DNA of 64,000 nt from Blautia argi (GCF_003287895.1 NZ_CP030280.1:937501-1001500); one strand, 5' to 3'. Counted from the first letter of the stretch, positions 46,390 to 55,986 are shown. The notes: generated by a model from the sequence alone, not told the origin. Translations and numbers: made by a program.

Positions 46390-47246
46390 AGGGGAAAAGG
46401 TTGAAAACGAAAAGTAGAGGATATCCATTCTCTTAATTACATCACAAACAAGCCATCTTTCGGTGACTACTTTAAAAATTGAATATTAAGTATGTTAAGG
46501 TTGGGCAGTTATTGACTTGAGCTTGTAACCTTGATTCCGTGCTATGACAAGAGCCTGCTCTATTGTGATTTCACGATTCATGGGTGGCCAATTTGATTTT
46601 CGGTAAAGTTCCGTATTATAGTTTTCGCCATTCTCAAGCATGTGGTATAGTGGAGTGAGAAGCATTTTTGCTATGGCAATGATTACTTTCTTGTCACTGT
46701 AACGTTTTTGAAACGGAGATAGTGGTTAAGAATCTCAGGATGCTTATTACTTTTAGCGATAGCGCACTGTACTAAAAGTGGTTTGATATAGCATCCAGCA
46801 TTGGAAACCTGGACAGATTTTTTCTTTCATGCGTTTTCATTGTTGGTTGGGGTAAGACCAGACTATGAATATAAGTGTTTCGCCAAAGGAAAAGCCTCCA
46901 TCGATGCCACAGCAGATTTTGTAAATGATTTTAAAAGCCATAAGGACTCCTTTCAGATTCAGAATCGGTAGGTTGCTAAAATTATAGGGAGAAACGGCAT
47001 TGATTGGACGCCTAAGCCATAAACGGGATTGTTTATACAAAGATAAGGTTTCATGCTCTTACGGACGTACTTATTTGTGATTGAAAAGGTGTGATATGTA
47101 TATGGTCATCCCAAGTTGGACAGTCTATTTACTGCCCCGTGATTTGTAGTATACCGAGTTCCCTATAACAAGAATTATAAAGAAAAAATAGGCTCAGGAA
47201 AACACTTTCATAATGTTTTGTGCCTAAGCGAAAGGAATGGATATAT
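46390..47246. other. 857-base gap holding the IS110 remnant and its flanks
   Basis: No intact gene. Besides the transposase remnant, 46942-47200 corresponds to the upstream non-coding end of such an element, where IS110-group elements encode a bridge RNA. I cannot define element ends: no terminal inverted repeats are evident, as expected for this family. No terminator or tRNA seen. Confidence 0.6.
46495..46941 (-). pseudogene. IS110-family transposase remnant (internal deletion and frameshifts)
   Basis: On the minus strand ATG at 46941 gives MAFKIIYKICCGID, the start of IS110-type transposases (the Asp of the DEDD site), then the reading leaves the family. The C-terminal part returns as VQVSNAGCYIKPLLVQCA, shifts frame, then KKVIIAIAKMLLTPLYHML, ENGENYNTELYRKSNW, ending at TAA 46497-46495. 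About 250 residues between the two parts are missing. The element cannot encode an active enzyme. It lies between the pyruvyl transferase and the nitroreductase-domain gene and may mark how the cassette was joined to region 4. Confidence 0.75.
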
Positions 47247-48215
47247 ATGAAAAAAAGGTTAGGTCAGTGGAAACGTGATATTTTAATGCTTTTAGACTAT
47301 TTAAGTGATTTTAAAAATTATCAAAAAAGTAATTTTGGTAATTATAAAAACACTGATATTATAGCTATGGAGGCAAAAATACATAGGCAGATGCATATTA
47401 TAGAGAAGGGAATGTCATTATCAAATCCTAGGGTGGGATTTGGACAAGAAAAAATAAAAATATTACTTGAATATATAGATGAATATATAAAATTAGGATA
47501 CGGAAATAAATCTAAAATTATTTCTCAAGCAGTGGGAACCTTAAAAGCATATTTGGATTTTTTTAAAACGCAAGGATATAAAAACGAGCAGCTTGCTCAA
47601 AAAATAGAAACGTATAATGTATATAGTGATAAACAAAATTGCGGTGTTAAAGTTTTAACATTAGAAGAATTAAAAAAAGCACAACATAGTGAATTTCCAG
47701 AGTTCTTTTTATCTCGTCATTCAGTAAGACAATTTTTAGATAAAGATGTAGATGTATCTGTTATTAGAAAAGCTGTAGCCATGGCAATGAATTCACCATC
47801 AGCATGTAATCGCCAATCTGCAAAAGTTTATGTATATTTAAATAAAGAAATAAATGATATAATTGGAAAAGATTTGTTAGAAGGAAGCGGAGGATTTAGT
47901 CAAGAGGTTAATAAGTATCTTGTAATTACAGGAAATTATGCAGCATTCACAGATAGTTATGAAAGGAATCAGTGTATTGTTGATGCATCATTATTTGCTA
48001 TGAATTTAGTATTGGCATTACATTATTACGGAGTGGGAAGTTGTCTTCTACAAGCTTCTGAGAGAAAAGAATTAGATAAAAAAAGACATGAGTTATTAGA
48101 GATACCAAGTAATGAAAAAATTGTTTTATTTCTTGCTATAGGATATTATAAAGATGAATTTAGAGTAGCTCAATCTCAACGTAAGGATATACAAGATTAT
48201 TTGATTATTAAATGA
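47247..48215 (+). CDS. nitroreductase-domain protein with N-terminal extension
   Basis: 322 aa from ATG 47247, with AAAGGAA 9 bases upstream; GTG 47220 is in frame but lacks a ribosome site. Residues about 155-322 form the FMN-binding nitroreductase domain: FFLSRHSVRQFLDKDVD, AMNSPSACNRQSAKVYVY, DASLFAMNLVLALHYYGVGSCLLQ, FLAIGYYKDEF. The first ~150 residues (HRQMHIIEKGMSLSNPRVGFGQEK) are a helical extension found in nitroreductase-like proteins of polysaccharide loci, often beside pyruvyl transferase family genes. Here the two are separated only by the IS remnant. The redox role in glycan synthesis is unknown. Confidence 0.82.
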   Translation: MKKRLGQWKRDILMLLDYLSDFKNYQKSNFGNYKNTDIIAMEAKIHRQMHIIEKGMSLSNPRVGFGQEKIKILLEYIDEYIKLGYGNKSKIISQAVGTLKAYLDFFKTQGYKNEQLAQKIETYNVYSDKQNCGVKVLTLEELKKAQHSEFPEFFLSRHSVRQFLDKDVDVSVIRKAVAMAMNSPSACNRQSAKVYVYLNKEINDIIGKDLLEGSGGFSQEVNKYLVITGNYAAFTDSYERNQCIVDASLFAMNLVLALHYYGVGSCLLQASERKELDKKRHELLEIPSNEKIVLFLAIGYYKDEFRVAQSQRKDIQDYLIIK

Positions 48216-48364
48216 TAGGCAGTGTAGTTTTACATAAAAACACAATAAAAATCTGATTATCCGATAAAACAGTAAGCACTTAATTTTGGGGTGAATTTTA
48301 GTTTATCTTTTTATCTTTCATAATATAAACCTATTTGGCATTTACGTTGAAGCAGAGAGGAGTA

Positions 48365-49930
48365 ATGATAAAAGAAAAAGTTAGACACATAAAACTTTTA
48401 ATTATAAGTATATTAGTATTGCTTTTAGGAAAGAATTTGATATCTTTTGACTCAATCCCTATATATGCATCATCAACACAAATTCAATATCAAACCCATA
48501 TTCAAGACTATGGCTGGCAGGACTGGAAATCAGAGGGAGGAATGAGCGGTACACAGGGAGAATGTAAACGCCTGGAAGGAATTCGGATAAAACTGTCTAA
48601 TCAGCCTTATTCAGGCGGTATTGAGTATCGTACCCATGTGCAGGATTATGGCTGGCAGAACTTTGTGGGGAACGGTCAGATGTCAGGAACAAGCGGAGAG
48701 TGCAAACGGCTTGAGGCAATTCAGATACGTCTGACCGGAGAAGTGGCAGAACACTATGATATATATTACAGGGTTCATGCAGAAGAATTTGGGTGGTTAG
48801 CGTGGACAAGAAATGGAAAAAGTGCAGGGACAGAGGGGTTTAGCTATCGCCTGGAAGGAATAGAAATACGTCTGATAGACAAGAATAATCCTGCTCCGGG
48901 AAATACAAGAGGGGCTTATAAAGTACCCATGATTCAGTATACAACCCATGTACAGGATTACGGGTGGCAGGCAGCATTAGTAGATGGACAGACAAGTGGA
49001 ACAGAAGGAGAATCAAAACGTTTAGAGGGTGTGAAAATAAAACTGGTGAATCAGCCATATACAGGTGGTATCGAATATGCAACCCATGTACAGGATTACG
49101 GGTGGCAGAATTTTGTGGGGAACGACAGTTTGGCGGGAACTTCCGGAGAGTGTAAAAGATTGGAAGCTATTAAAATACGTCTGACGGGAAGTATGGCTCA
49201 ATATTATGATGTGTATTACAGGGTTCATGTAGAAAATCTGGGCTGGCAGGACTGGGTAAAGAATGGAGAAGCAGCAGGAACAGAAGGTCTTTCTTATCGC
49301 CTGGAGGGGCTGGAAATTAAATTAGTGGATAAGGGAAATGACTTGTGGATAAAAGAATTGGACGCAGCGAAAAGTAGTTCTCAGTTGGTTGTAGCTTCTG
49401 TCTATGACGGAACCTATGCATCTGTAACTATGTACAGTAAAGATGGTGATAGATGGAAGGAAGATTTTGCGACAATCGGAAGGACTGGTTCAAAAGGAAT
49501 ACAAAAAGAAAAAGAAGGAGATAAAAAGAGTCCTTCTGGTATTTACGGATTACATACTCCATTTGGGATTAGAACAAATCCGGGCTGTCCTATGGCATAT
49601 CTTCAGGTCACAGAAAACCATTACTGGGGTGGAAGCCCGGATAAATATTATAATACAATGGTAGATATTTCCGAATCTCCTGATTATATTGCAGGAACAG
49701 GAGAACATATTATAGATTACGGAAGTGTATATAATTATTGTGTTGCTATAGACTATAATCCAGAAGGTGTTGTGGGGAAGGGCAGCGCTATTTTTCTGCA
49801 TTGTCAGGGAAAGGGTACAACAGCAGGCTGCATATCCATTCCAGAAAGCAATATGGTTTATTTGCTTCAGCATTTGAGAAGCGATGCAAAAATTATTATT
49901 GATTATGAAACCAATATTGGGTTATATTGA
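48365..49930 (+). CDS. secreted L,D-transpeptidase with six ChW repeats
   Basis: 521 aa from ATG 48365 (GAGAGGAG immediately upstream). Basic N-terminus and hydrophobic core (LLIISILVLLLG) form a signal peptide, likely cut near YASS. Residues about 38-325 are six clostridial hydrophobic (ChW) repeats in two sets of three, each with a G-W core such as QDYGWQNF and a R-L-E-[AG]-[IV] end. Residues about 340-521 are a YkuD-type L,D-transpeptidase domain: SPSGIYGLH, and the catalytic HCQGKGTTAGCISIP with His479 and Cys489. It probably makes 3-3 cross-links or anchors proteins in peptidoglycan, with the repeats holding it to the envelope. The lysozyme downstream uses the same repeat. Confidence 0.92.
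   Translation: MIKEKVRHIKLLIISILVLLLGKNLISFDSIPIYASSTQIQYQTHIQDYGWQDWKSEGGMSGTQGECKRLEGIRIKLSNQPYSGGIEYRTHVQDYGWQNFVGNGQMSGTSGECKRLEAIQIRLTGEVAEHYDIYYRVHAEEFGWLAWTRNGKSAGTEGFSYRLEGIEIRLIDKNNPAPGNTRGAYKVPMIQYTTHVQDYGWQAALVDGQTSGTEGESKRLEGVKIKLVNQPYTGGIEYATHVQDYGWQNFVGNDSLAGTSGECKRLEAIKIRLTGSMAQYYDVYYRVHVENLGWQDWVKNGEAAGTEGLSYRLEGLEIKLVDKGNDLWIKELDAAKSSSQLVVASVYDGTYASVTMYSKDGDRWKEDFATIGRTGSKGIQKEKEGDKKSPSGIYGLHTPFGIRTNPGCPMAYLQVTENHYWGGSPDKYYNTMVDISESPDYIAGTGEHIIDYGSVYNYCVAIDYNPEGVVGKGSAIFLHCQGKGTTAGCISIPESNMVYLLQHLRSDAKIIIDYETNIGLY
48480..49330 (+). repeat. ChW repeat array (2 x 3) in the L,D-transpeptidase gene
   Basis: Six units of about 34 conserved residues. Units 1 and 4 (THIQDYGWQ/THVQDYGWQ...RLEG), 2 and 5 (QNFVGN...RLEAI), and 3 and 6 (YRVH...GW...SYRLEG) match best, so the evolutionary unit is a triplet. 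Confidence 0.9.
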
Positions 49931-49944
49931 GGTTTCTTCAAGAG

Positions 49945-49973
49945 TTGAAAAGCCGAAAAGCTTATGATAAAAT
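49945..49973 (+). promoter_or_regulatory. promoter of the lysozyme gene
   Basis: TTGAAA (49945-49950), 17 bases, TAAAAT (49968-49973), 57 bases before ATG 50031 and just after the preceding stop. Confidence 0.55.
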
Positions 49974-50030
49974 AAGAACGGAAATTTGAAGGAAGTTTAT
50001 GCGGACGTTAAGAAGAAAAGGATAGTACAC

Positions 50031-52259
50031 ATGAAGAGAAATGTAAAAAAGAAGTTATTGTCCCTGCTTGTTTGTGCAACAGTTTTGAATGTAAGTTTAG
50101 ACTGGAGTTCTATGGAAATTTATGCGGCACAAAAGGAAAGCATACAGTCAGAGGAAAATGATGTCAGAGAAAACAGTTGGCGTTATTCAGAGGGAGAACC
50201 TGTATATAGGAATGAGATCAGCAGAAATGCCCGTACTGCAATTTCTAATGCCTGGAGTAAGGTGGATGGTTACTATGTAAACAATAAGGGAGAGCAAATT
50301 AAGGGCGCTGTTAAAAAAGGAATTGATGTCAGTGAGCATAATGGGAAGATTGATTGGGCTAAGGTAAAGGCAGACGGAATTGATTTTGCTGTCATCAGAT
50401 GCGGATACGGAACCGATCTTAAAAATCAGGACGATAAATACTGGGAATATAATATATCAGAATGTGAGCGTCTGGGTATTCCTTATGGTGTTTATCTTTA
50501 TTCATATGCCAATACGAAGGAAAAAGCCAAAAGCGAGGCTGAACATGTTCTCAGACTTTTAAAGGGACATTCACCAGCTTATCCAGTATATTATGATTTA
50601 GAAGATGAGAAAGTAAAGCCTTTGTCAAGCCGTGAAAAGGGAGAACTTGCTTCTGTTTTTTGCGATAGAGTATCTAAAGCCGGATATAAAACAGGTATTT
50701 ATGCAAATTTGGACTGGTGGGAAAATCAACTTACAGATGCAGCTTTTAATAATACTTCGTGGTCCAAGTGGATTGCACAGTATAATTCTTCCTGCCAGTA
50801 TAAAGGACAATATGATATCTGGCAATGTACTTCTACTGGAAGTGTAAAGGGAATCAATGGAAATGTGGATGTGAATTTTCTCATGAATACAGTTGATATG
50901 AATCAGGTAGTATATCAGGGAAATGTAGAAGGACAGGGTTGGCAGTCAGGCGTGAGAAATGGAGCTATCAGTGGGACAGAGGGGCAATCCAAACAACTGG
51001 AAGGCGTAAAAATCAGACTGGAAAATTATGGAATACCAACACCGGGAATTGAATATAGAACACATATCCAGGATAAAGGCTGGGAGAATACCTGGAAAAA
51101 GGACGGACAGGTCAGCGGTGTGGAAGGAAAAAGAATGGAAGCGCTGCAGATACGTTTGACTGGACAGTATGCCAGAAATTATGATTTGTATTATCGTGTT
51201 CATGTACAGGATTTAGGCTGGCTTGACTGGGCAAAAAATGGTGATACAGCAGGAACGGTTGGATATGGGAAATATGTACAGGCATATCAGATTGTATTGG
51301 TGGAGAAGGGAGGTACAGCGCCAGGAAATACGGCAAATCCATGGAGACAGCCGTATTTGCAATACAGCACCCATGTACAGGATTATGGCTGGCAGTCTTC
51401 CAGTTTTGATGGGGATTTATCTGGTACATCAGGAGAATCCAAGCGTCTGGAGGGGATTAAGATCCAGTTGGTAAATCAGAAATATTCAGGCGGAATTACA
51501 TACAGTACCCATGTACAGGATTATGGCTGGCAAAACTTTGTTTCTAATGGGGCGATGTCAGGGACTTCGGGAGAATTAAAAAGACTGGAGGCTATACAGA
51601 TTAAGCTGACAGGAGAAATGGCTAAGCATTATGATATTTATTACAGAGTACACGCAGAAACCTTTGGCTGGCTTGACTGGGCGAAGAATGGTGAAAATGC
51701 AGGTACAGCCGGATATAGCTATCGCCTGGAGGGAATTCAGATTCAGTTAGTAGAAAAGGGCAAGTCAGCTCCCGGATCTACGAATGTACCTTTTCGGCAG
51801 GCAGTAGTACAATATAGTACCCATGTACAGGATTATGGCTGGCAGAGTTTTGTGGCAGATGGTCAGATGGCGGGAACTTCCGGTGAGTCAAAACGCTTGG
51901 AAGGAATTCGTATACAGCTGGCAAACCAAAAGTATACGGGAGATATAGAGTATAATACTCATGTACAAGATTATGGTTGGCTGAAAAATGTAAAAAATGG
52001 ACAGGTTTCCGGAACTTCTGGCGAGTTGAAACGTTTGGAAGCCATACAGATTAAGCTAACAGGAGAAATGGCAAAGCATTATGATATTTATTATAGAGTG
52101 CATGCAGAAACCTTTGGCTGGCTTGGCTGGGCAAAAAATGGGGAACCGGCAGGAACCAGTGGATATTCTTATCGATTAGAAGGAATTGAGATACAATTGG
52201 TAAATAAAGGAGCTGCCGCACCTGGAAGTACAGAGGACAGTTATATTCCTTATTATTAG
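50031..52259 (+). CDS. secreted GH25 lysozyme with nine ChW repeats
   Basis: 742 aa from ATG 50031 (AAAAGGA 8 bases upstream); an upstream in-frame start at 49986 would spoil the signal peptide, which runs to about residue 32. Residues about 96-285 are a GH25 muramidase: KKGIDVSEHNGKIDW with Asp99, FAVIRCGYG, YGVYLYSYA, YPVYYDLED with Asp189 and Glu191, and a final DIWQCTSTG...VDVNFLM. Nine ChW repeats (residues about 293-730) follow in three triplets. It should cut the MurNAc-GlcNAc bond of peptidoglycan. No phage genes lie nearby, so it is more likely a housekeeping or secreted wall enzyme than a phage lysin. It shares its repeat design with the L,D-transpeptidase upstream. Confidence 0.93.
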   Translation: MKRNVKKKLLSLLVCATVLNVSLDWSSMEIYAAQKESIQSEENDVRENSWRYSEGEPVYRNEISRNARTAISNAWSKVDGYYVNNKGEQIKGAVKKGIDVSEHNGKIDWAKVKADGIDFAVIRCGYGTDLKNQDDKYWEYNISECERLGIPYGVYLYSYANTKEKAKSEAEHVLRLLKGHSPAYPVYYDLEDEKVKPLSSREKGELASVFCDRVSKAGYKTGIYANLDWWENQLTDAAFNNTSWSKWIAQYNSSCQYKGQYDIWQCTSTGSVKGINGNVDVNFLMNTVDMNQVVYQGNVEGQGWQSGVRNGAISGTEGQSKQLEGVKIRLENYGIPTPGIEYRTHIQDKGWENTWKKDGQVSGVEGKRMEALQIRLTGQYARNYDLYYRVHVQDLGWLDWAKNGDTAGTVGYGKYVQAYQIVLVEKGGTAPGNTANPWRQPYLQYSTHVQDYGWQSSSFDGDLSGTSGESKRLEGIKIQLVNQKYSGGITYSTHVQDYGWQNFVSNGAMSGTSGELKRLEAIQIKLTGEMAKHYDIYYRVHAETFGWLDWAKNGENAGTAGYSYRLEGIQIQLVEKGKSAPGSTNVPFRQAVVQYSTHVQDYGWQSFVADGQMAGTSGESKRLEGIRIQLANQKYTGDIEYNTHVQDYGWLKNVKNGQVSGTSGELKRLEAIQIKLTGEMAKHYDIYYRVHAETFGWLGWAKNGEPAGTSGYSYRLEGIEIQLVNKGAAAPGSTEDSYIPYY
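50908..52206 (+). repeat. ChW repeat array (3 x 3) in the lysozyme gene
   Basis: Nine units. The first triplet is the most diverged (for example QGQGW-type and QDKGWENT cores). Triplets 2 and 3 are near copies, including long shared segments such as SGTSGELKRLEAIQIKL and YRVHAETFGWL, which suggests recent internal duplication. Confidence 0.9.
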
Positions 52260-52263
52260 AAAG

Positions 52264-52300
52264 GATAGCCAGTGGAATTTATTTTCGCTGGCTATTTCTA
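52264..52300 (+). terminator. probable terminator after the lysozyme gene
   Basis: ATAGCCAGTG pairs with CGCTGGCTAT around an 11-base loop, followed by TTCTA. The T tract is weak, so read-through into the next operon is possible. Confidence 0.5.
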
Positions 52301-52371
52301 ATGCTTTAAACAAAAACAGAGGGAACAGGAATGGAATTTTAAGAGTTTTGGATATGGAAGGAAATAGTTTC

Positions 52372-53466
52372 GTGAGAAAAGAGAAAAACATGGGAATAGA
52401 ATTGCTTAGAATTATATCTATGTTTATGGTTATCTTTTTGCATATTCTCAATTTTGGAATTAATTATCAAGGATTAGAATCATTTTCAGCAAATTGGTAC
52501 ATAAGTTGGTTCCTTGAAGGATTTTGCTATTGTGCTGTTAATATATATGCTATGATTAGCGGCTATGTAATGCTGAATAGCAGATGTAGAGCCAGTCGTA
52601 TTATAGAACTATGGTTACAGGTGTTTTGTTATTCAGTAATAAGTATATTAGTTTTGAATAAATTGCAGCCTGAATTAGTTAGTAGAATGGATATATGGAA
52701 ATCATGTTTTCCGGTTTTAAGTCAGCGTTTTTGGTATTTTACTGCATATTTTGCAATTTTTTGGTTTATTCCGTTTTTTAATTGGATAGTAGATAAATTA
52801 TCGTATATCCAAATGAGAAAATTAATATATCGATTGATTCTTATATTTGGAATTATGCCCTGGATAGCAGAACTATGGGGAACATGGGCTTTTGGATTAA
52901 CAGGAGGATATACAGCACTTTGGCTTTCGATTATGTATTTAGTGGGAGCAGGGATTAGAAAGTATGGATATTCTGTTATTTCTTTCAAAAGGAAGGAACA
53001 TTCAAAGCAATATTTTTTGAGAATGGCAGTATGTTGCGGTATTCTTATTTATTTAACAAAATTAGTATTGACAATTTTGAATAGGACGGTATTTGAATAT
53101 GAAGTTCGTACAGATATATTTTACAGCTATTTGTCCCCATTAGTGATAATGGAAGCCGTATTTTTACTCTGCTTTTTTTGTAAGATAAAAATTAAACAGG
53201 GAAGTTTTTGGCTGAAATCGTCGGGCTTGACTTTTGGGATATATTTGATACATTTAAGTCCTTTATTTGGAGAATATGTATGGAAAAGGTTTTCTTCTGT
53301 CGGTAATAAAACACCTTTGATATTTACAGGAGTTGTGATTTTGGGAACTCTTTTAATCTATGCAGGCTGTGCAGGGATAGAATACTGTCGAGTAAAGATA
53401 TTTAGTATTTGTAAAATATCACCAATAATTGAAAGTATTTTAAAAAATATGAAAAAGAGAGGGTAG
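52372..53466 (+). CDS. acyltransferase family 3 (AT3) membrane protein
   Basis: 364 aa if started at GTG 52372, with AAGGAAA 8 bases upstream. The result, RKEKNMGIELLRIISMFMVIFLHI, has the family's usual beginning; ATG 52354 is an alternative. About 10 membrane helices, with the His in IFLHI that is conserved in OafA-like O-acyltransferases. Such enzymes move acetyl or similar groups from the cytoplasm to sugars outside. It begins an operon of membrane glycan-modifying genes (3 bases before yfhO). Confidence 0.82.
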   Translation: MRKEKNMGIELLRIISMFMVIFLHILNFGINYQGLESFSANWYISWFLEGFCYCAVNIYAMISGYVMLNSRCRASRIIELWLQVFCYSVISILVLNKLQPELVSRMDIWKSCFPVLSQRFWYFTAYFAIFWFIPFFNWIVDKLSYIQMRKLIYRLILIFGIMPWIAELWGTWAFGLTGGYTALWLSIMYLVGAGIRKYGYSVISFKRKEHSKQYFLRMAVCCGILIYLTKLVLTILNRTVFEYEVRTDIFYSYLSPLVIMEAVFLLCFFCKIKIKQGSFWLKSSGLTFGIYLIHLSPLFGEYVWKRFSSVGNKTPLIFTGVVILGTLLIYAGCAGIEYCRVKIFSICKISPIIESILKNMKKRG

Positions 53467-53469
53467 TAT

Positions 53470-55986
53470 GTGTTTATGTTCAAATTGAAAAAAAACAAAG
53501 AATTTTTATATGGAATCGGCAGTATGGGAATTGTATTGCTGATTTTGGGAATGGTGTTTTGGAAGCAGGGTATATATCCTCTGGGCGATAAAACCTTAAT
53601 ATACAACGATATGCAATATCAGTATTTGGACTTTTTTATGTGGTTTAGAGGCGTTTTACATGGAGAAGATAGTGCGTCTTATTCTTTCTTTATGGGACAG
53701 GGAGGGAATACAGTTTCTTTAGTTGCTTATTATTTAGCCTCCCCATTGAATTTATTATGTTACTTTGTTAAAGAGGAATACATGGCAGAATTTTTAACAC
53801 TCTTAATTGTATTGAAATTGATGCTTTGCAGTATGACAACATATATATATTTAAACAGAAGATTTGAATTAAAGATGTTTTATAGTTGTATTATTTCAGT
53901 AAGCTATGGGCTTATGGGGTATAATATATTGCAATGCAGCAATATTATGTGGTTAGACGGTGTTCTGATTTTGCCTTTGGTAGCTTTAGGAATTTATGAA
54001 TACACATACAAAAGGAAAACAGGACTTTATTATATAGCTCTGTTTTATGCTGTTTTTACAAACTGGTATATTGGTTATATGTTGTGCCTTTTTGCAGTTT
54101 TGTATTTTTTGTTTGAATTGATATATTCTGGTTTAAAGACCAGAATTAAGATAAAAGAGGTTATAAAATCCATATTTGGTTTTGCCTTTGTATCAATATT
54201 GGCTGTGGGAAGTACCAGTGTATTGTTTTTACCGCAGACGCTTCATATGATGAATGACGGAGAAGCCTTTGACTGGTCTATTTTCACTCCTAAATTTGGC
54301 TTTTCTGTTTTAGAAGGATTTAAAGATTTCTTTTTAGAACCGGATAAACTAACCTGGAGTGAGGGGTATCCTCCTATTTATATCGGAAGTTTTGTATTGG
54401 TATCCGCAACGGTCTTTTTTGTATCAAAGAAGATAGAAGTGAAGAAAAAATATGTAGCAGCAGCATACTTAGGCGGATTTATGCTTATATTTAATTTCAG
54501 ACCACTGAATTATATGTTCACATTATTTAAGATACCGTCTTCACATACCTATAGATATGCTTTTATTTTTTCGTTTTTTATGGTCGTCATTGCTGCCTTA
54601 TGTCTGCAGGAACTGGGAGAACTGAATGGCAAAGAAGTTAGAAATGCGCTTCTTATGATAATAGGAATCTTATTGTTGCTGGATGTTACGAAAGGCTACA
54701 GTATTAGAGAAAAAGCTTATCTAAGTGCAGTACTGGCTGTGATTACAGGTGTAGGACTCTTAGAAAAAGTAAGAAAAAAGCAGAAATTTATTTTTCTTGC
54801 CAATGCATTAATTTTGGTTTGCACGATGACAGAATTTTACCAGAAAGCAGATATGGAATTTGAAGGTCATAATATTTATGCGTCATCTTGCAGTGAATAT
54901 AATAAAATTATGCAGGAGTCTGTTGATATATTGAAGCAGCAGGATAATGATTATTACCGTATAGACAAAACATTTACGCGTCAACTGACAGGGGGCTGTA
55001 ACAATGAAGGAATGGCTTTTGGATACAGTTCTATATCCAATTACAGCTCTACGAATAATGTGAAAATTGCAGAATTATTGAAAAAATGCGGGTATACGGG
55101 AGATACTACATTAGTTACTTATTCGCCGATTCTTGCGATAGATGCTCTTATGGGAGTCAAATACATATATTCAGATAAGAGTATAACAGAAGGGGAGCGA
55201 ATACAGGAAAATCTTATGGATGGAAGAAACTTGTATAAAAATCCATATGCATTGTCAGTTGGATACAGAGCGGAGAATTTAGAATCAGATATTGTATGGG
55301 AAGAGAGTCCTTTGAGAAACCATGAAATACTCTATGAAAAAATTTTAGGGAAGCCGGTATCGCTCTATGTTTTGCCAGAAACTCTTTCAGAGCAAACAGA
55401 TGGGAGCAGTTATACACAGTGGGAAATCAAAGTGAAAAAGACGGGACCATTGTATGTATACTTTGAAAATGGTCAGGAAGGAATGGAAATTTATGTAAAT
55501 GACCAATATGTGTCAGGAAATACATGGTATAATAATCAGGTGGAGTATCTGGGAACTTACCAAAAAGATGATACTGTGATGATAAAGGTTATGGCAGGAA
55601 GCGGGCAGTACCAAAAAGAGTATGGAATTACTGCAGGAACCTTGGATATGGGAGTTTTCAAAAGTGCTATTGAAGATATAAAGCTTGATCAGTTGAAAGT
55701 AAAAACAGTAAGGAAAGAAAACATTGTATTAGAAAAAAGTAGCGGGGAAGCAGAAACTGCGGTATTAACAATTCCATACGAAAAGGGATGGAATATAAAA
55801 GTCAATGGAGAAAAAATAGAATATTTTAAGGCTCTGGATTCCTTTATTGGATTGAATCTGCCTTCTGGCTTATGTGAAATTGAAATGGAATATGAAGTAC
55901 CGGGAAAAATAGAAGGAATTTTGCTGTCCATTAGTTGTTTAACTGTTTATCTGTTTTTTAGGAGGAAAAGGAAATGTTATCAATAG
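53470..55986 (+). CDS. yfhO: YfhO family membrane glycosyltransferase
   Basis: 838 aa. GTG 53470 fits best (GAGAGGG 6 bases upstream); ATG 53476 is possible. About 13 membrane helices followed by a large outer C-terminal domain (residues about 470-805) and a last helix. Motifs: PLGDKTLIYNDMQYQYLDFF, FFMGQGGNTVSL, YYLASPLNLLCYF, SNIMWLDGVLILPL, NWYIGYMLCLF, SYGLMGYN. In Bacillus and Staphylococcus YfhO uses undecaprenyl-phosphate GlcNAc, made by CsbB and flipped by GtcA, to glycosylate lipoteichoic acid outside the cell. The CsbB-like gene overlaps its end by 13 bases and a GtrA/GtcA-like gene follows. Confidence 0.9.
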   Translation: MFMFKLKKNKEFLYGIGSMGIVLLILGMVFWKQGIYPLGDKTLIYNDMQYQYLDFFMWFRGVLHGEDSASYSFFMGQGGNTVSLVAYYLASPLNLLCYFVKEEYMAEFLTLLIVLKLMLCSMTTYIYLNRRFELKMFYSCIISVSYGLMGYNILQCSNIMWLDGVLILPLVALGIYEYTYKRKTGLYYIALFYAVFTNWYIGYMLCLFAVLYFLFELIYSGLKTRIKIKEVIKSIFGFAFVSILAVGSTSVLFLPQTLHMMNDGEAFDWSIFTPKFGFSVLEGFKDFFLEPDKLTWSEGYPPIYIGSFVLVSATVFFVSKKIEVKKKYVAAAYLGGFMLIFNFRPLNYMFTLFKIPSSHTYRYAFIFSFFMVVIAALCLQELGELNGKEVRNALLMIIGILLLLDVTKGYSIREKAYLSAVLAVITGVGLLEKVRKKQKFIFLANALILVCTMTEFYQKADMEFEGHNIYASSCSEYNKIMQESVDILKQQDNDYYRIDKTFTRQLTGGCNNEGMAFGYSSISNYSSTNNVKIAELLKKCGYTGDTTLVTYSPILAIDALMGVKYIYSDKSITEGERIQENLMDGRNLYKNPYALSVGYRAENLESDIVWEESPLRNHEILYEKILGKPVSLYVLPETLSEQTDGSSYTQWEIKVKKTGPLYVYFENGQEGMEIYVNDQYVSGNTWYNNQVEYLGTYQKDDTVMIKVMAGSGQYQKEYGITAGTLDMGVFKSAIEDIKLDQLKVKTVRKENIVLEKSSGEAETAVLTIPYEKGWNIKVNGEKIEYFKALDSFIGLNLPSGLCEIEMEYEVPGKIEGILLSISCLTVYLFFRRKRKCYQ

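Noticed and set aside
46837..47040. Small minus-strand reading frame as an independent gene
   Set aside because: It contains MAFKIIYKICCGID and is the broken start of the IS110 transposase, not a separate protein.
48480..52206. CRISPR-like periodic repeats
   Set aside because: The periodicity is in-frame protein repeats (ChW) with G-W cores; unit length and divergence are wrong for CRISPR, and no cas genes are present.
50031..52259. Prophage lysis module
   Set aside because: No holin, tail, terminase or integrase genes nearby; the protein has a signal peptide and host-type ChW repeats.
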